DNA of 64,000 nucleotides from Plasmopara viticola (lineage: Eukaryota > Oomycota > Peronosporomycetes > Peronosporales > Peronosporaceae), in NCBI GenBank assembly GCA_001695595.3, contig MBPM02000011.1, positions 1,224,833 to 1,288,832 of the forward strand. Reading direction: 5' to 3'. The translations under genes were made by a program, and so were the position numbers. The notes below the pieces were generated by a model, which was given only the letters and a program-made list of their open reading frames with translations, was not told where the DNA came from and searched no databases. Positions 11,200 through 23,700 of the stretch are shown in pieces (the first letter of the stretch is position 1; each line of letters starts with the position of its first letter).

Positions 11200-11770
11200 T
11201 GTTTTCTTAGTGACAGAAATAATTGCATTGTACCCAGAGTCTTGTAGATCTGGATCGGGAGCTATGATCTCATTTACGGTATGAGATGGGTGGAGCTTGA
11301 TATTCCCTAAGTATTTAGAGGTCAAAACTCTTGACTCGCGCTTTGCTGTTGGCAGAGTTTTCTTGAGCCAAAACCTCCATTTTTTAAAAGGAAAGGCTTT
11401 TGGTTTTGGCGTGGACACTGAACCAAGTAGGTCAATGTGTTGGACAGCGGAGTGTCGGAGAAAATCACTTATAATGTTGGGGACAAGATAGTCACACGCG
11501 AAGCATTAAGTGGCTGGGAAATTATGGTCAGGCACCGCATTTGCTGCAGGTCGTGAGCAAGTCATGGCAGTTTGATCGAGTCCGTACCAGTGTGCGTGAA
11601 GTGCCACGCAAATCACTGAGCAGTGTTCTATATAGATGGCATTTGGTGCACTTCGTGGGCGACAAGGATGGCTGTTAGCCAAAGCATCAAGGATGGGACC
11701 CTTACGTGGTGTGACACGTTCTCTGATTAGCAGCATTTGACACGCAACGCACTTGCTGACGATCATGGCT
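11200..11770 (-). mobile_element. Degenerate Ty3/Gypsy integrase fragment
   Basis: On the minus strand a zinc-finger-like piece (VSKCVACQMLL, about 11760) resembles the second half of the H2C2 finger of Gypsy integrases. It is followed downstream by DSGYNAIISVTKK (about 11240), which resembles the start of the integrase catalytic core. Stops and shifts break the reading, so this is a relic, and the assignment rests on short similarities. Confidence 0.4.
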
Positions 11771-12699
11771 GGTCATAGATTAAAATACTACAGCCGGGGC
11801 CCTTTATGTATATCGAGTGTCACGTTATCTATTAGGCAACACTCACCATATACAGCACTCCATGTGTGTTATGTGTGAGATGGTCTGTCCAAGGCCGAGA
11901 AATTTTATGCACCAACTAATAATGCGCGTGAACAATACCTTGTTGCCAATGACTGTTGGGGTGCTTCCCACATCGCTTGACACCAATATGGATGTCAAGT
12001 TGTCAGTGCACGATCGACACCGAAATCTTTTTTGAGATCGTCAATCTCTCCAAGAAAAAGATTGAAAAATGTGGTGCTCATTGAGCAGCGTAGGTGGTCT
12101 TCTCTTAAATGGAGAGGGTCTGTATAAAAAAGCATTAGCTATTGGTTATATGCCTTTATAAAGGAAGACAATAAATCTGAAGCCTAACCGTCCGTGAGCT
12201 TTCTGCTGGAGCTTGGCAAGATACCTTTAGGGTCGGTGACATATGGTCGTTTAACCCAAAGAAGGCCAACATTACGATCCATGAAGACACTTCGTGGATG
12301 ATGTAGATACTCGATACCGAAGTATTTATCGGATTTATATAACTGTTTTAAAATGAAGCACGAAGATGTAGTCTCAGGAGACCCACTTTCTACGTTAGCA
12401 TCTACGTGATGAAATCGATTTGATCATAGAGTATAATACTGCATGACGCAGCGTTTTGGACGCGTTATTCGTGCAAAGCACGAGACAGAAATGGATCAAA
12501 TCATAATGTCATAAAGTATATTAATCCTTACGTGAGATGGTGACAACCATTCATCACGGCCAGAGGTTCAAGCGGTATGCTTTGGGACATGCTCCAAGAG
12601 CTCTTGGATATGCGTGCAAAGTTAAGTCGTCTGGTGACGCAGATGTTTTCTCCTCATAGGGACAAGAAATAGACATACTTGGATTGAGTTTCTGTCCAT
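11771..12699. other. Desert between the two retroelement fragments
   Basis: No gene recognised. The piece probably belongs to the same decayed elements, but no motif is clear enough to name. Confidence 0.35.
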
Positions 12700-12960
12700 A
12701 GTCGTGTGAAGTACTACGTGCGAGCGGTGCTTGAGTGCATGCGCATGAATAAGCTTTACGCTCAAGTAGACAAGTGCATCTGCAGTACCAAACATATTTT
12801 TTTAAGGTGGAGCATAGCTTTCGAGTCGACCCTACTAAGGCCAACGCCATCGTGGACTGGTCGTTTTTTGTCAGAAAAAGACAAGAAAGTGAGTTGGCCT
12901 TGCCAATTATTAAGTGGGTCAGCAGAAGCAAAGAGGTCACTGTCCAGCCTTTATAGCTTT
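12700..12960 (+). mobile_element. Degenerate Ty3/Gypsy reverse transcriptase fragment
   Basis: Plus-strand frames read VRAVLECMRMNKLYAQVDKC and then, after a frame shift, RVDPTKANAIVDWSF. These correspond to the stretch after the catalytic YxDD box of Gypsy RT, where oomycete elements read LECMRxNxLYAKxxKC and DPxKVxAIxDWP. Several frameshifts make it inactive. It lies in the opposite orientation to the integrase fragment at 11.2-11.8 kb, so at least two elements are represented. Confidence 0.65.
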
Positions 12961-14298
12961 CGTAATAAGTTGTGAGACCGAGCACCAAAATATGTTTGTC
13001 AGAGCAATAGAAACTTGTCACAGGCGCCATCTTCGATATTGCTGGATTTAAATGTCATTAGACGTGTCGCATTTTTCCATCTGTATGAGGCTACATCAAG
13101 CGATGGAGGCTCTATTATCGCGTTCGAATCTCGTACTTTTAGGCTAAAAAACGTTTTTTTTTTCGAAAGAAAAGCGAAGTATGATTTCTTGAGGTTAAAA
13201 CCCCATCATTAGACACGCGATCGGTATGGATCATGCGTCATTACGCCCCGCGATATTGTCTTCTCACTTTTCCCAGACAATGACCAAATAACTCGAGCAC
13301 TATCAGCGAAGTGTATGTGTGGGATTGCATGTGTGCAGCTTTGCCAAAGTCTCCGTTTTTAGATGATGATATTGCATGTCAGGAGTATTACAATACGATA
13401 CACAGTTGAAAGTGAGCTGCTAAATCCTAGCTGCTAATACAAGCTTAGTTTACCTCTACTTTTAGTACATCATGCGTCAGAGCTCGAAAGCCAATTTTCT
13501 GGCTCTTGTCTTAATCAGTCAGCCGATTTAAATTTGCTAAGAGCCTCAAATTTGGTCTCAACCACCTGGGACCTAACGCTATCACATACTTCGCTTAAAA
13601 TTTAGAAACGGACACTTAAGTCGATTGTTCCTGGTGTTCTTCCTATCACCACTTTTGCAATGAAGTTGAGGCCAGATATCCAAATCATTAGATCCTGAAA
13701 TGCACGGTATTCACACTCTTTTCACGCGTTGAGTGAGCCACTGACTTCTGTTCGAAGAGGTTGTTGTAGCAATACTAGTTAGTTTTCGTTCGCCGTAAAT
13801 TGGATTAAGCAATCTAAGAGTTTATTGGGGGCAAACTTCTTACCTGCCACTTAACGAATTACTCCAGGAGATTGAAATCGCCGTCGCCTTGCAACTGATT
13901 AAAGAGTTGTTGGCGAAGGTGACCGGTTCATTTTATCCAAGAAGGATAAAAAGTGAGCTCTCGGCAAGCTTGTCGTATATACACAGGCCATTTTCACGCT
14001 GAAAGTGATTTAGTGTGACATACGGTGCTTTCGAGACGCCTGGCAGTGAGTTTTTCACCTGTGCTGTGTCTCTGTGATCAAGCAAGGCATGTCGATGGTG
14101 CGCAATTGCGCTCAAAAGACGAGGTATATTGCTTTAAGCATTTTCAGGAAGCCAACTGGTATGTTCTTCAAAATTTGCCTCTTTGTCTTTAACTAAGAAG
14201 GTTTGGTAATGCGCTATTTCACGTGCAACTATGCTTTGCACTCCAGTGTCATTGCCATCTAATGTTCTGCGATAGAAGGAAAGAAATCGCTGAACGGC
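12961..14298. other. Desert, probably more Gypsy remains
   Basis: Broken frames only. Sequence just after the RT fragment (about 13060-13200) could be decayed RNase H, but no catalytic residues can be followed. Confidence 0.35.
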
Positions 14299-14361
14299 CG
14301 ACCTGCTGATACTGGTCTCTACTTCGCGCAAAGGCGGAGTTAGACCAGTATCAGCTGGTCG
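14299..14361. repeat. 63-bp imperfect palindrome
   Basis: Arms of 20 bp, CGACCTGCTGATACTGGTCT at 14299-14318 and its near-perfect inverted complement at 14342-14361 (18 of 20 match). They enclose a 23-bp centre that is itself partly self-complementary (CTTCGCG / GCGGAG). It would form a strong hairpin. It may be a terminus of a foldback element or the recombined ends of a small inverted-repeat transposon. Confidence 0.7.
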
Positions 14362-15148
14362 AATCGGCTCTTATTAATGAGTATGACTGTTTCGTATATT
14401 TTTGACTGTATTGCCGCGATTTTACGCAAGCGGTGCTGCGGTTAGCGGGATCAAACTGCACAGACAGCTTACATACAAACTATGGCATTATCAGCGCTTT
14501 TACGGTGTAATAAATATAGTCTACTTTACTATGGCTTTTAATAATTCATCTGTCAGATTCCATGTCACTACAACCAATTCATGCATTGCATTCGGCGCGA
14601 CCTCGAATGCTCGATTTGTATAAAGTGCTGATCTACTCAAGTCTTGGGTAGGTCAGTACTTTTTAAATGGCCTCTGATCCAAATCAAAGCTAGGGGTGCT
14701 ATAAAGAGCCATCACTCCAACAATAATGTTTTGACGCTAAGACGTCGTACCGCCACATATTGGCACCATCTGTCTCTCTAGACGTGCGCAAACGCGCTAA
14801 GGCTATGACTTAGTGGATAGTGGCTCTTTCGAAGATAATTTTTTCTTGATTTCTTTAGAGCATCTCTAATCAAAATACGATGAACTTTATTTCCAGCATC
14901 TTATTAGAGGGCACTGTAATCTCTGATATTTAAACCAATAAAAAAAACATTTCCTGTTCCCTGTTCTAAAACTTTTGTTCATCTACATATCAGTAGACAA
15001 TGGCTCTTTTTAAGCTCCTAATCTAATTTCTTAATCCATTATACTTATTATTTCAATTTAAGAAATTCGCTATTTTCAGCATCCTTTATTGGTCAACTTA
15101 TCGTGTGATTCACATAATAGTGGAAAGGGATTTTTTTTTCTAAATAAA
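14362..15148. other. Intergenic region upstream of the SET gene
   Basis: No gene seen. AT-rich, with runs of A and T. The promoter of the SET-domain gene must lie in its right part; I see no clear initiator. Confidence 0.35.
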
Positions 15149-18001
15149 ATGAATATAATTAACAATGCCGTCACCGGTGGCGCAGACCAGCTCGAGGAAT
15201 TTACAAAAACGCAGATGGTGGAGAAACGATCACCTTGTTGCAATGGGGTAGGCACATCCTTAATCAATTCAGCTCCATTCATTGCCTCGGCTTCAAATGG
15301 CAGTCTAAAGACGACAAATGCAGACACTATCTCCAGCAAGCGTGCGGATATACGACGCGATGGATTAAAGCAAGCGCCTCTTATAGAATTGGGAGATAAA
15401 CTTTTTTTGGCTGCGCCACTATTGTCGGCTGGTGTCTCGATCGCTAACGAGAAAATTCAGATTGCAGAGAATGCAGCTATTTGTAGCAAGCGCATTCATG
15501 AAGCAAATAAAGAATACTTTGCCTCGCAAAAGATGCATCCACGTAAGCGTATCGCTTTAGGAAGAGGCGAGATGATGTGTGTAAATCAAAACATAGACGC
15601 GACCACTCGCGAAGGCTCGAACGACGTCGAGATGAACGAGACAAAGGAGTACGAAGGAGTGTTTCGTAACGATGCAGGCTACGCATGTGAGGACGACAAG
15701 TGTGATCACGAGGAGTTCTGTCGCAACTTATTCGAAAAGCAACATGTTGACGTGTTTGATGTTTGTAGTGATCTGTGGCGTGCAGCTAAGATTGTTCATC
15801 TGGATGATGAAGGCTACACTGTCCACTACATGGGATGGAATTCAAAGAGTGACGAGAAAATTAAGAAAACTTGTAGCCACCGCATTCAACCTCAAGCGTC
15901 AAAGGCCTCTCAAGCTTGGACGAACCATCAAGTCAAGGTCGGCAAGCATCGACGTGAAGGTGAAAAGTTGCATGAGACTGTATTATTTTTTGGTGATAGT
16001 CTTGAGCGCTCAGGGGCGGATAAGCCAGAATTGTTGCCAACGTTTGTACAAAATGGTCTTACTCGGTCTGGACGTTTACTTACTAAACGTGTTGAGAACG
16101 GAGCTTCAAAAGCGAAAGTGGTTTTGAAAAAAAAAAAGGATGTGACGCTTGTTGATTCGAAATTTCCGGAAGAGGATCTATGTGGTGTTTGTGGTGAAAT
16201 CGAAGATGACGATCTGACCGACATGATATTGTGCGATGGTGGTTGCCTCAAGTCATATCATTTTTCATGTTTGGGTATCGACTCAGCACCTGATGGGGTG
16301 GAGTGGTTGTGCGAACAATGCCGAACGAATGAGCAGTTGTGTTTTGCGTGCGGGCGCAATGGAACAATTAACGAAAAAGGTGGTGTATTTCGCTGCTGTG
16401 TCGCCTCTTGCGGTAAATTTTATCACCAGGCTTGTGTCGATGCTAGTAAATTGTCACGTCGAGGTGGAAGCAAACCCAAGCCAAGTTCTGTGGTGGAGGA
16501 GTTGTTGGAATGGGACGCTTCTTTTCGATGTCCTAGACATGTCTGTTTTGTGTGCGAAGGAAAAAAAAGGAGATCTGATCTCATGTGCTGCTTAAAATGT
16601 CCAGAAGCTTATCATCCGCAATGTGTTCCCCCGAGTGCGCGATACAATTCTGTTGGTTTGCTTTGTTGGAGGCACTCTGATGAGGAGTTACCGAAGATTC
16701 CTTCTTTTTACTTGTGTGATCGTAACATTGACACGGTGACGGTAGATTCCTGCTTACACCTCCCACTGATGTTTTTACCTAAGCGCGATCCCGATGCCAG
16801 CAACGTTGAAGATTGTCATCATTTTCGCTTGCATAAAAGTATTATCGAGGATGTTCGTCTCCAGCCACCAACGTATCGCAAATTAGGCCGTAGCATCTAC
16901 ACATTTAAACAGCCAAAGGTCTCACTAGAGGATGCGCCTACATGTATTTGCAAGGAAAAATGTGGGGACAATTGCATTAATCGACTTAGTTTTACAGAGT
17001 GCTTCGGACCAGCACCAATTCTGGGAATGAAATTTAACAAGCACACTCGAGAAACAAATTGCATGCTAGGCGAAAATTGTGGAAATCGCGCACTTCATCA
17101 GAAAATATATCCCCGCTTTCAGAAATTTCACACCGTAGATAAGGGTTGGGCTCTTCGCGTCCTGGAGCCACTCAAAGCCGGGCAATTAGTGATCGAATAC
17201 GTTGGTGAAGTGATCAATGAAGAAGAAAAGGAGCGGCGACTATTTCACCACGCAAAGAACAATCCGGAAGACAAAAATATGTACATAATGGAGCTGGGTA
17301 AAGGCGAGTATATTGATGCACGTTTCAAAGGGAGTGTTTCCAGGTTTATTAACCACTCGTGTGAGCCAAATTGTCATTTGTTGAAGTGGCGTGTCAAAGG
17401 GGTAAATCGAATTGCGATTACAGCATTGAAGGACATTCAACCGGGTACGGAGCTGTCGTACGACTACCAGTTCCACACAAAACAAGCAATGGAGTGGAAA
17501 TGCCATTGTGGGTCAAAAAATTGCCGCGGGACTATGGCACCCGAGAAGATCAATCGACTACGTGATTGGCCCGTGAAAAAGCTTTCGAAAAAAGAGAGAA
17601 TTAAGCAGCGTAAGCGTGCTATCATACAGGAGAAAATTCAACAGGATAAGGAAACTAAAAGCACGGGTAGAAGGCTTTCTTTGACGGCACACGTTAGTAT
17701 GGGTGACCGAAACACCATTGAAAAAATGGCTGTTCGTACGGGTCCTGTAGTACGTGAGCTGAAATGGGCTCAGCACAATCATCTCTTCACTATGCGTAAC
17801 GCTAAGCATGGGGCCAATTTTAAGCTACGCAAAGAAATACGAGATGCGCGGGTCACGCACCATGTACATATAAAAAGGGAGCAGAGAATTAGCGTGTCTG
17901 GTTTGACAACTACCCCATCAAGTCAATCCACGAGCCCAGTGCGTTCTTTAAAAGGCAACACTGATCCTACCGGCGAGAGTCTGCAGAGAAGTTGGTGTTG
18001 A
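15149..18001 (+). CDS. PHD-finger / SET-domain histone lysine methyltransferase (NSD/ASH1-like)
   Basis: An intronless 950-residue protein. The ATG at 15149 (MNIINNAVTGG) is chosen; the frame extends 20 codons further but only to a TTG. A Tudor/chromo-like segment (about 195-245: SDLWRAAKIVHLDDEGYTVHY) precedes a set of PHD fingers at about 344-511 (CGVCGEIEDDD, CFACGRNG, CFVCEGKKRR...CLKCPEAYHPQC), arranged as in NSD proteins. An AWS cysteine cluster (about 597-650) leads into the SET domain (about 650-777) with GWALRVLEPLKAGQ, the cofactor/catalytic motif RFINHSCEPNC and ELSYDYQF. A post-SET zinc knuckle CHCGSKNCRG ends the core. All catalytic residues that I can check are present. AWS-SET-postSET proteins methylate H3K36 in this family; that specificity is inferred. 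The basic C-terminal tail has no known domain. Confidence 0.93.
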   Translation: MNIINNAVTGGADQLEEFTKTQMVEKRSPCCNGVGTSLINSAPFIASASNGSLKTTNADTISSKRADIRRDGLKQAPLIELGDKLFLAAPLLSAGVSIANEKIQIAENAAICSKRIHEANKEYFASQKMHPRKRIALGRGEMMCVNQNIDATTREGSNDVEMNETKEYEGVFRNDAGYACEDDKCDHEEFCRNLFEKQHVDVFDVCSDLWRAAKIVHLDDEGYTVHYMGWNSKSDEKIKKTCSHRIQPQASKASQAWTNHQVKVGKHRREGEKLHETVLFFGDSLERSGADKPELLPTFVQNGLTRSGRLLTKRVENGASKAKVVLKKKKDVTLVDSKFPEEDLCGVCGEIEDDDLTDMILCDGGCLKSYHFSCLGIDSAPDGVEWLCEQCRTNEQLCFACGRNGTINEKGGVFRCCVASCGKFYHQACVDASKLSRRGGSKPKPSSVVEELLEWDASFRCPRHVCFVCEGKKRRSDLMCCLKCPEAYHPQCVPPSARYNSVGLLCWRHSDEELPKIPSFYLCDRNIDTVTVDSCLHLPLMFLPKRDPDASNVEDCHHFRLHKSIIEDVRLQPPTYRKLGRSIYTFKQPKVSLEDAPTCICKEKCGDNCINRLSFTECFGPAPILGMKFNKHTRETNCMLGENCGNRALHQKIYPRFQKFHTVDKGWALRVLEPLKAGQLVIEYVGEVINEEEKERRLFHHAKNNPEDKNMYIMELGKGEYIDARFKGSVSRFINHSCEPNCHLLKWRVKGVNRIAITALKDIQPGTELSYDYQFHTKQAMEWKCHCGSKNCRGTMAPEKINRLRDWPVKKLSKKERIKQRKRAIIQEKIQQDKETKSTGRRLSLTAHVSMGDRNTIEKMAVRTGPVVRELKWAQHNHLFTMRNAKHGANFKLRKEIRDARVTHHVHIKREQRISVSGLTTTPSSQSTSPVRSLKGNTDPTGESLQRSWC

Positions 18002-18563
18002 TTAAGCAATTGCTATTCGAAATTGAGTCGACTGGCGATAGCCTTGCAGAGACGTCTCCAAAAACATTCTAGCAACTAGAATTATGAGCCGGCAAAAAAA
18101 AAGAATAGGCTCGTGTCGCGCAACAGGTGCTTTTACGGTTATCTGAGGGTGTAAGCAAAGTGCAACAGATCTGATAATTTTGTCGTGTTTCGTTTTTGCT
18201 GATATCGCTTCTTAGAGTTGTTAATTTGTGGAAGCAAGGACTTGTAATAAAGCAGCAAACATTAACCTTTTTAATGCCTTTTTAAGATAAAGCCATGCTT
18301 ATGATGCAGCTGATAAATTTAAAGCTTGAGCCAAGATGGTTTTTTGGCAGCTTTCGTTTGTGCACTCAAAGGCGAGCGTTGAGTCGGCTCGACTTGTGTC
18401 TCAATATTGGAAGACATTTCTACAATTGATGTGCACTGTGTCAGTGAAGGTAATGATTAGATTCAAATCTCTCTTTAGCCTCACCATATTGCACTGGCTG
18501 GGGCAACACCACCCTCTGCAACAAATCAACACTGTCCTTAATCTCGGCGAGCTCGTTCACCAC
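18002..18563. other. Convergent 3' intergenic region
   Basis: This 562-bp stretch separates the ends of the SET gene and the UBX gene. No coding sequence supported; it should hold both polyadenylation regions. Confidence 0.5.
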
Positions 18564-20790
18564 CTAAAGCAGGATATCAAAGCTCATTATCATGTCAAAA
18601 TCGGCAGACAAATCAGGGTCACATACTAAATCCCTGCGAAGGTAGTAACCAATGCTTTCCGTCTCAGCTTGAGGCACTTCAAGCCACGAGAGGTACGTTA
18701 AAGCAGCAGGAACAAGGTTTAACTCGTTCAGGGTTTTCGTAACGTTTAGCTTTTGAGTTGGAGGCGAAATGTAGAGATAGAACATGCTAGCATTGAACTG
18801 CTCCGCCAAGCAATCGGTAACATGATCCATGACATCTTGAACCGTTTCGTCGGGGTGAAAGGATGCCTGTATAATGGCTACATTTTTATTTCGACCACAT
18901 AAGCAGAACATTCATGGCCTTATAATGTACGGACTGTGTGGCTTACGTACCGTGATCTGGAAAGTGAATTCGGATCAGAGCAGTTTGATATACCTTTTTC
19001 CGCTTAAGCTCGTCAAGCTCGCGCATCGCCCGGGTTTGAAAACTCTGTAAATTACGACGTTAATAACACCTCGCAATCCATTTTACCACCCATAAGCTAA
19101 CCTCCTTTCTTTCCATCTCCTTCCGTCGAGCTTTAAGACTCGACATTAGTAGCTGTGCGTCATACTGCTCGCTACGCTCGTCGTTCGTCGCAATTTGTAC
19201 AGATGATCGTCTTCCTCCAAGTGCAACAATTGTGTTGCGGGGCGGCTTTTCATGTCCGGCAAGTTCATGTTGCTTACACTTTAGGGCATCGACCAAAATT
19301 TCAGTCGTACAAAGACCTCGAGGTTGCATCTGAATACGAAAACGCTTAGTTCCCAAGATGTTTAGTACAAAGTGAAATCATTCATACCTGCACTCGGGTT
19401 ATTTGTGGCTTATATATGTCAAAACTCGAGTCTTCTTTTCTTTTACAAACAGCTGGACGCATGTCTGGTGAGATGTCTAAAGCATCTGCTTCAAAATTTA
19501 ATTGGCACAGACCCTCCTCCAATAATCGTTTGTTGTATAAGCTAGGAAGTGCGAGCATTTGAGACTCCGAAGTCACAGTAAATCCGACAGATTTCAGAAA
19601 CTCTAGCCCGCCCTTAACTTGTCCTACCGAGCGGCGAAATACCGGATTTGACAGCCGAATAGACCGCAATCTGTCGTTTTCTAGCGGAGAAAAATACAAG
19701 GGAAAAGTTACAGCAATTGCACGGCGCAGCAAGAGTCAAATTTACAAGTACTCTTAGCATACCTGGATCTGACAAGATGTTCGTGATCACTTTCATCAGT
19801 GTAGTGACAGCGATGCGAGACACTGCGTCAAAGCTGTTGTCCCGCAATAGCTGCAATGCACCGCGGCTGCTCATGACATCAATCATATCGCTTAATCGGG
19901 CCTCATCAAAGCTTTCCTTCATTTCGACGTCTTCAGGTTGTGGTGCCAGGTGTCGGCTCGGCAGCTCGGATGCAGGAGCAGGAGGATTGGATGGTGTCGA
20001 CGATGACGTCCTTGTAATTATAACGTCTGGCTGATGTGGAGTAGAGCTTTCTTCTTTCGAAACGGGAAAACCTTGGACACTCGGTGAAGCGGAGCTAATA
20101 CTTTCATCAACGGCCTGAATGCGAAACATCGCTGAGCCTCTTGAAATCCCCAGCTCTACACAAGGTAAATGCTGAGATTTGAGGATATAACAGTTCATAA
20201 TACAAATGAGCTCGAATTATCAGAAAGCATCCCACCTTTTAATGTAGTCGTTGCGAAAGCGTGGGATTTGATTTCGCGCCGAAGAAATCCAAGAGAAAAC
20301 TGCTAACCATGAGCACAATTATTTCCCATCAAGTCCGCGCATGTGTCACTTTTAATTAATAAAGAAGATAATCACCTGCTCTTGCGCTGGCATGAGCTTA
20401 AAAAAAGTCAAGATGTGCTCCATTGTTGCGTTGCTTCCGAAACAAGCCTGGACTCGCTTGCCGTCGCGTAGCTGCATGCACACGCGCACCTGCTCCAGCT
20501 CCCCCGTCTCTTCAAGCTCCTTTATCTCCAACGAGGCGTTGTTCGAAATACCTGTAAGGCTAAAGGGGATCGACAGGTCTATGGGCTTACTGCGGTGCAA
20601 CAGCTGGTATTGACGCGAGTCGCTGAGACCATGTTGATCGCATGCTACCGCCAAGACTTGAAACTGTACACGAGCAAAAGATGTTACAGCGACGATGGCA
20701 TCTACCGAGAGTCTATCACGATACCATTGTTGTGTCGGGCGTAACTTTTACGCGCTTAGATTGGCGGTTGAATTCCACGTTCAGCGCCAT
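18564..20790 (-). CDS. TUG/ASPSCR1-type UBX domain protein with PUB-like domain
   Basis: A gene of about eight short exons. Exon 1 (20790-20725) encodes MALNVEFNRQSKRVKVTPDT; an intron ends at 20664. Exon 2 continues FQVLAVACDQHGL...PIDLSIPFSLTGISNNASLEI, the TUG N-terminal ubiquitin-like fold, and then VRVCMQLRDGKRVQACFG. Two short exons add LGFLRREIKSHAFATTTLK and ELGISRGSAMFRIQ, which also match TUG. A low-complexity Ser/Pro region follows. Next is a PUB-like segment (IRLSNPVFRRSVGQVKGGLEFLKSVGF, about 19660-19580). A UBX domain is split by an intron (QTALIRIHFPDH, then IIQASFHPDETVQDVMDHV, about 18990-18690). UBX and PUB domains bind the AAA ATPase p97/Cdc48, so a Cdc48 adaptor role is likely. 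Some exon joints in the middle are not fixed. Confidence 0.82.
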
Positions 20791-23700
20791 TTTTTTCTCG
20801 GCGTTTATTCGCTGAGCAGAATTTAATTCAAATAATAACAAAGTTGACTTTTTAAATTCTAATACCAAATCTCGAGGGATCGATCAACATACAGGTTTGG
20901 GAAGACAACCAAGGTGCTATCGTAGTTCATTTAGTATCTTATTGAAAAATCTACATGCTTTAAATTCATTTTTCCTGCAGATTAGATAGGGTCTACATCC
21001 ATTTCAATATTACTTGCCAAGTGGAATTTCATCCACAGCCTCTCTTGCTTAAACGGCTATCTAGCAAGCGATCATCTTAAAAGTTTCGCAACCCACGGCA
21101 CCTATGCAGCCTTAGTTGAAGGCGCAACATTTGCGGGCGCAGCCTCTGTTTATGGCCAAAACAATCTTTTTTATAGCTCGTTTTGCCAGTTCAAAATGAC
21201 TTGGCCGTACTTTGCTGCCTGTTTGGTTACCATTAAGACTAAACCGACTACTCGTAATGAAATATAAGTGTGTTTGATAGAATTACTCGTAATGAAACAT
21301 TAGAGTATCTGATACAGCTTATTCCTCTCTCTTTGGATACAATTTAGGTCCTATTGATTGGGTAAAGAAGGTGAATTTCAGTCAAAACGAGCCTTCATGA
21401 TACGAAAGACACTTACTTTGTATTTCTGCCAGGCGGGTAAGTGCACGTTTCGCTTCACGTCGACCAGAAGTCCGCAGACACCTCTGTCTACGGGCGATAA
21501 ATATGACGAGTGCCTCGCGTGCGCTTTTCCGCACGCTTCTTTCCGGTCATGCAAGAGGCCTTATTTGTGGAGACAGGAGTAAAGCTCCAACCTTAAAGCC
21601 TTTATTGATTGAGGACCAAGCAAAAAATGCTGAGGTCGGAGACGACTACCTCGGTGCATTTCTCGAGTAAGGCATTCACCAACAAAGTAGGTGAGAAGCG
21701 GTATAATTCACCCATGTGCATCGAGACAAGTCATTATCATATGCGTCTACTCATTTTCTGGACCGCGGATCGGACGACAAAGAGGAAAACAAACCGACCA
21801 GGTCAATGCAGGTCATGACGCCGAGTACTTTGTTTTTCTGCTTTGCGCGTCGCATAGGCTTTCAAAGATGACTCTTAGGTCACACTCAAAGAAGACTTTT
21901 GCCCTCAAAGGGGTCATTGTACAAACGTCACCGTTCGACGGCTGTGCGCGTGCATTTAGCACCGTATCGATTTTCTTTTGGCAGACTTTACTCGACGACA
22001 AGGGTTTTATGAGAAATTTAACGGTACCCCCCAGCACACACTTTAGCAGATAGTCTGTTCTGGAATTGGGTGATGCTATAACCTGAAATTTAATCACCTT
22101 ACACGAAAAAGTTACGTTCGTGAGCTCAAAACGCACTATGTTTACCTATTGAGTTCCTCGCTCCAAGATAAGGGTAAGACAGGTTTTGGAAGCGTAACTT
22201 CCAAGCGCGAGTATGGAGTTACTTCTACCATGCGGTAAGAAATTCACTATTCTCATACGAAAAGTTCGTTGCTTCAAATTTAAGATTGCAGCAATTCAAA
22301 AATGATGCGTTCCGGAAACACGTCAACGACTCAAACATACTATTTATGGTGCAATAACCGCGCCGCCAAAAAAAATCTGTTAGGACTTATGAGAGCGTTT
22401 TGGCGCTCATGATATTGCCTCAACTTTCTAAGTGATGACTTCCCCGATGGCAGATTCGGTTTGCTTGCTGTATAGCTCAATAGTGTTGATACGAGATCAA
22501 AGTCTATATAATGAAGCTTTCACGCCATGTCAATTTGTGAGGTGTCCACTCGGAATGTGGAAGCGGCGATTAAAGCCCGATTCAATTGGGCTGAGTAAGA
22601 TAACTACGCTCAAAGCACCTGAGTTTAAAATGTGTTGGGCAGTACTAAATTTCGATTCTGAAGAATAAGTCAGACAGATATTCAGCGCTGTCACTGAACC
22701 ACTTTGGAAACGTCATTCGATACGCGGTTGAATAAAAAAGATTCCCTATATTAACATCATGAAAACTTCTAATTGATCTACATTCATGGCTGATATTTTT
22801 TCAGCTTTAAATTTTATGTATTCCAAGAGCACGATCGCAAGGCATGACATGACCTGCTGCGTGTTCGAACTCAACATGTAAGACATTAGCTCTGCCGTAA
22901 TCTACCATAAAAATGGTGACTAATTTGGTCAAGCATGGCAAGTTAGTGCAAGCGCCTTCTAATAGAATTACCACTTTGTACTAAGGCTCATAGAGATCCC
23001 ATAGAAAAAGCTAGATCGTTTGTAGATAACACATAAAGTCAGTTTACTGTGATAACAAGTACTTTTGGTCCACACAAGTACCTTTAATAACGTACCTAGG
23101 AAATTACGTCGTTCCAAAGTCAAGCTTGGCTAAGCAGCGTGATCATTTTTAAAGTCCCCTGCTGGTCGAAGCAGTCAAGCCTTAAAAAAGAGGTAGACTG
23201 TGTCACACACAGTAATTGATTAGGCTGTTACGTACTAGGCGCACTGCTAAAAGACTCGATGCGACGCCAACAACTCATTTGATATCAAACCAAGACAGAC
23301 CTCGACTAGATCTAGCGACCGCCGTCACATTGCGTGTGGCCACGGAAGCGTAATTAGTATTGTCGATGGGTACCCCAACAAGCCTTATTTCAATATTGAG
23401 AAAGAGAATTGGCGGCCTCCGCTATTACTGTTCTACTTCCTTAATGAGTCGACACAATTAGGCTTGTAAAAAACCTCACGGTACTCGACATGTAATCAAC
23501 TCGTTTAGGTGAAGACATCAACAATTAATGACTAAATCGATCTAGAAAAGGGGTAGGCTTGCAATATCGCGGCATACAAGACCCCAAGCAGTGGTCGCTT
23601 CCGCGGGCTTAGTCTACATGGACTAAAGCGTTGCCAAGGTTGTGGTTATGAATATGTGCTTTCCTTGTAAGGGGCCAATGAAGCGGGCATTTATCTCGTC

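Noticed and set aside
9886..15148. Several 60-160 codon frames that might be secreted effectors
   Set aside because: None shows a signal peptide followed by RxLR or LxLFLAK motifs. Most lie in Gypsy relics or start at non-ATG codons.
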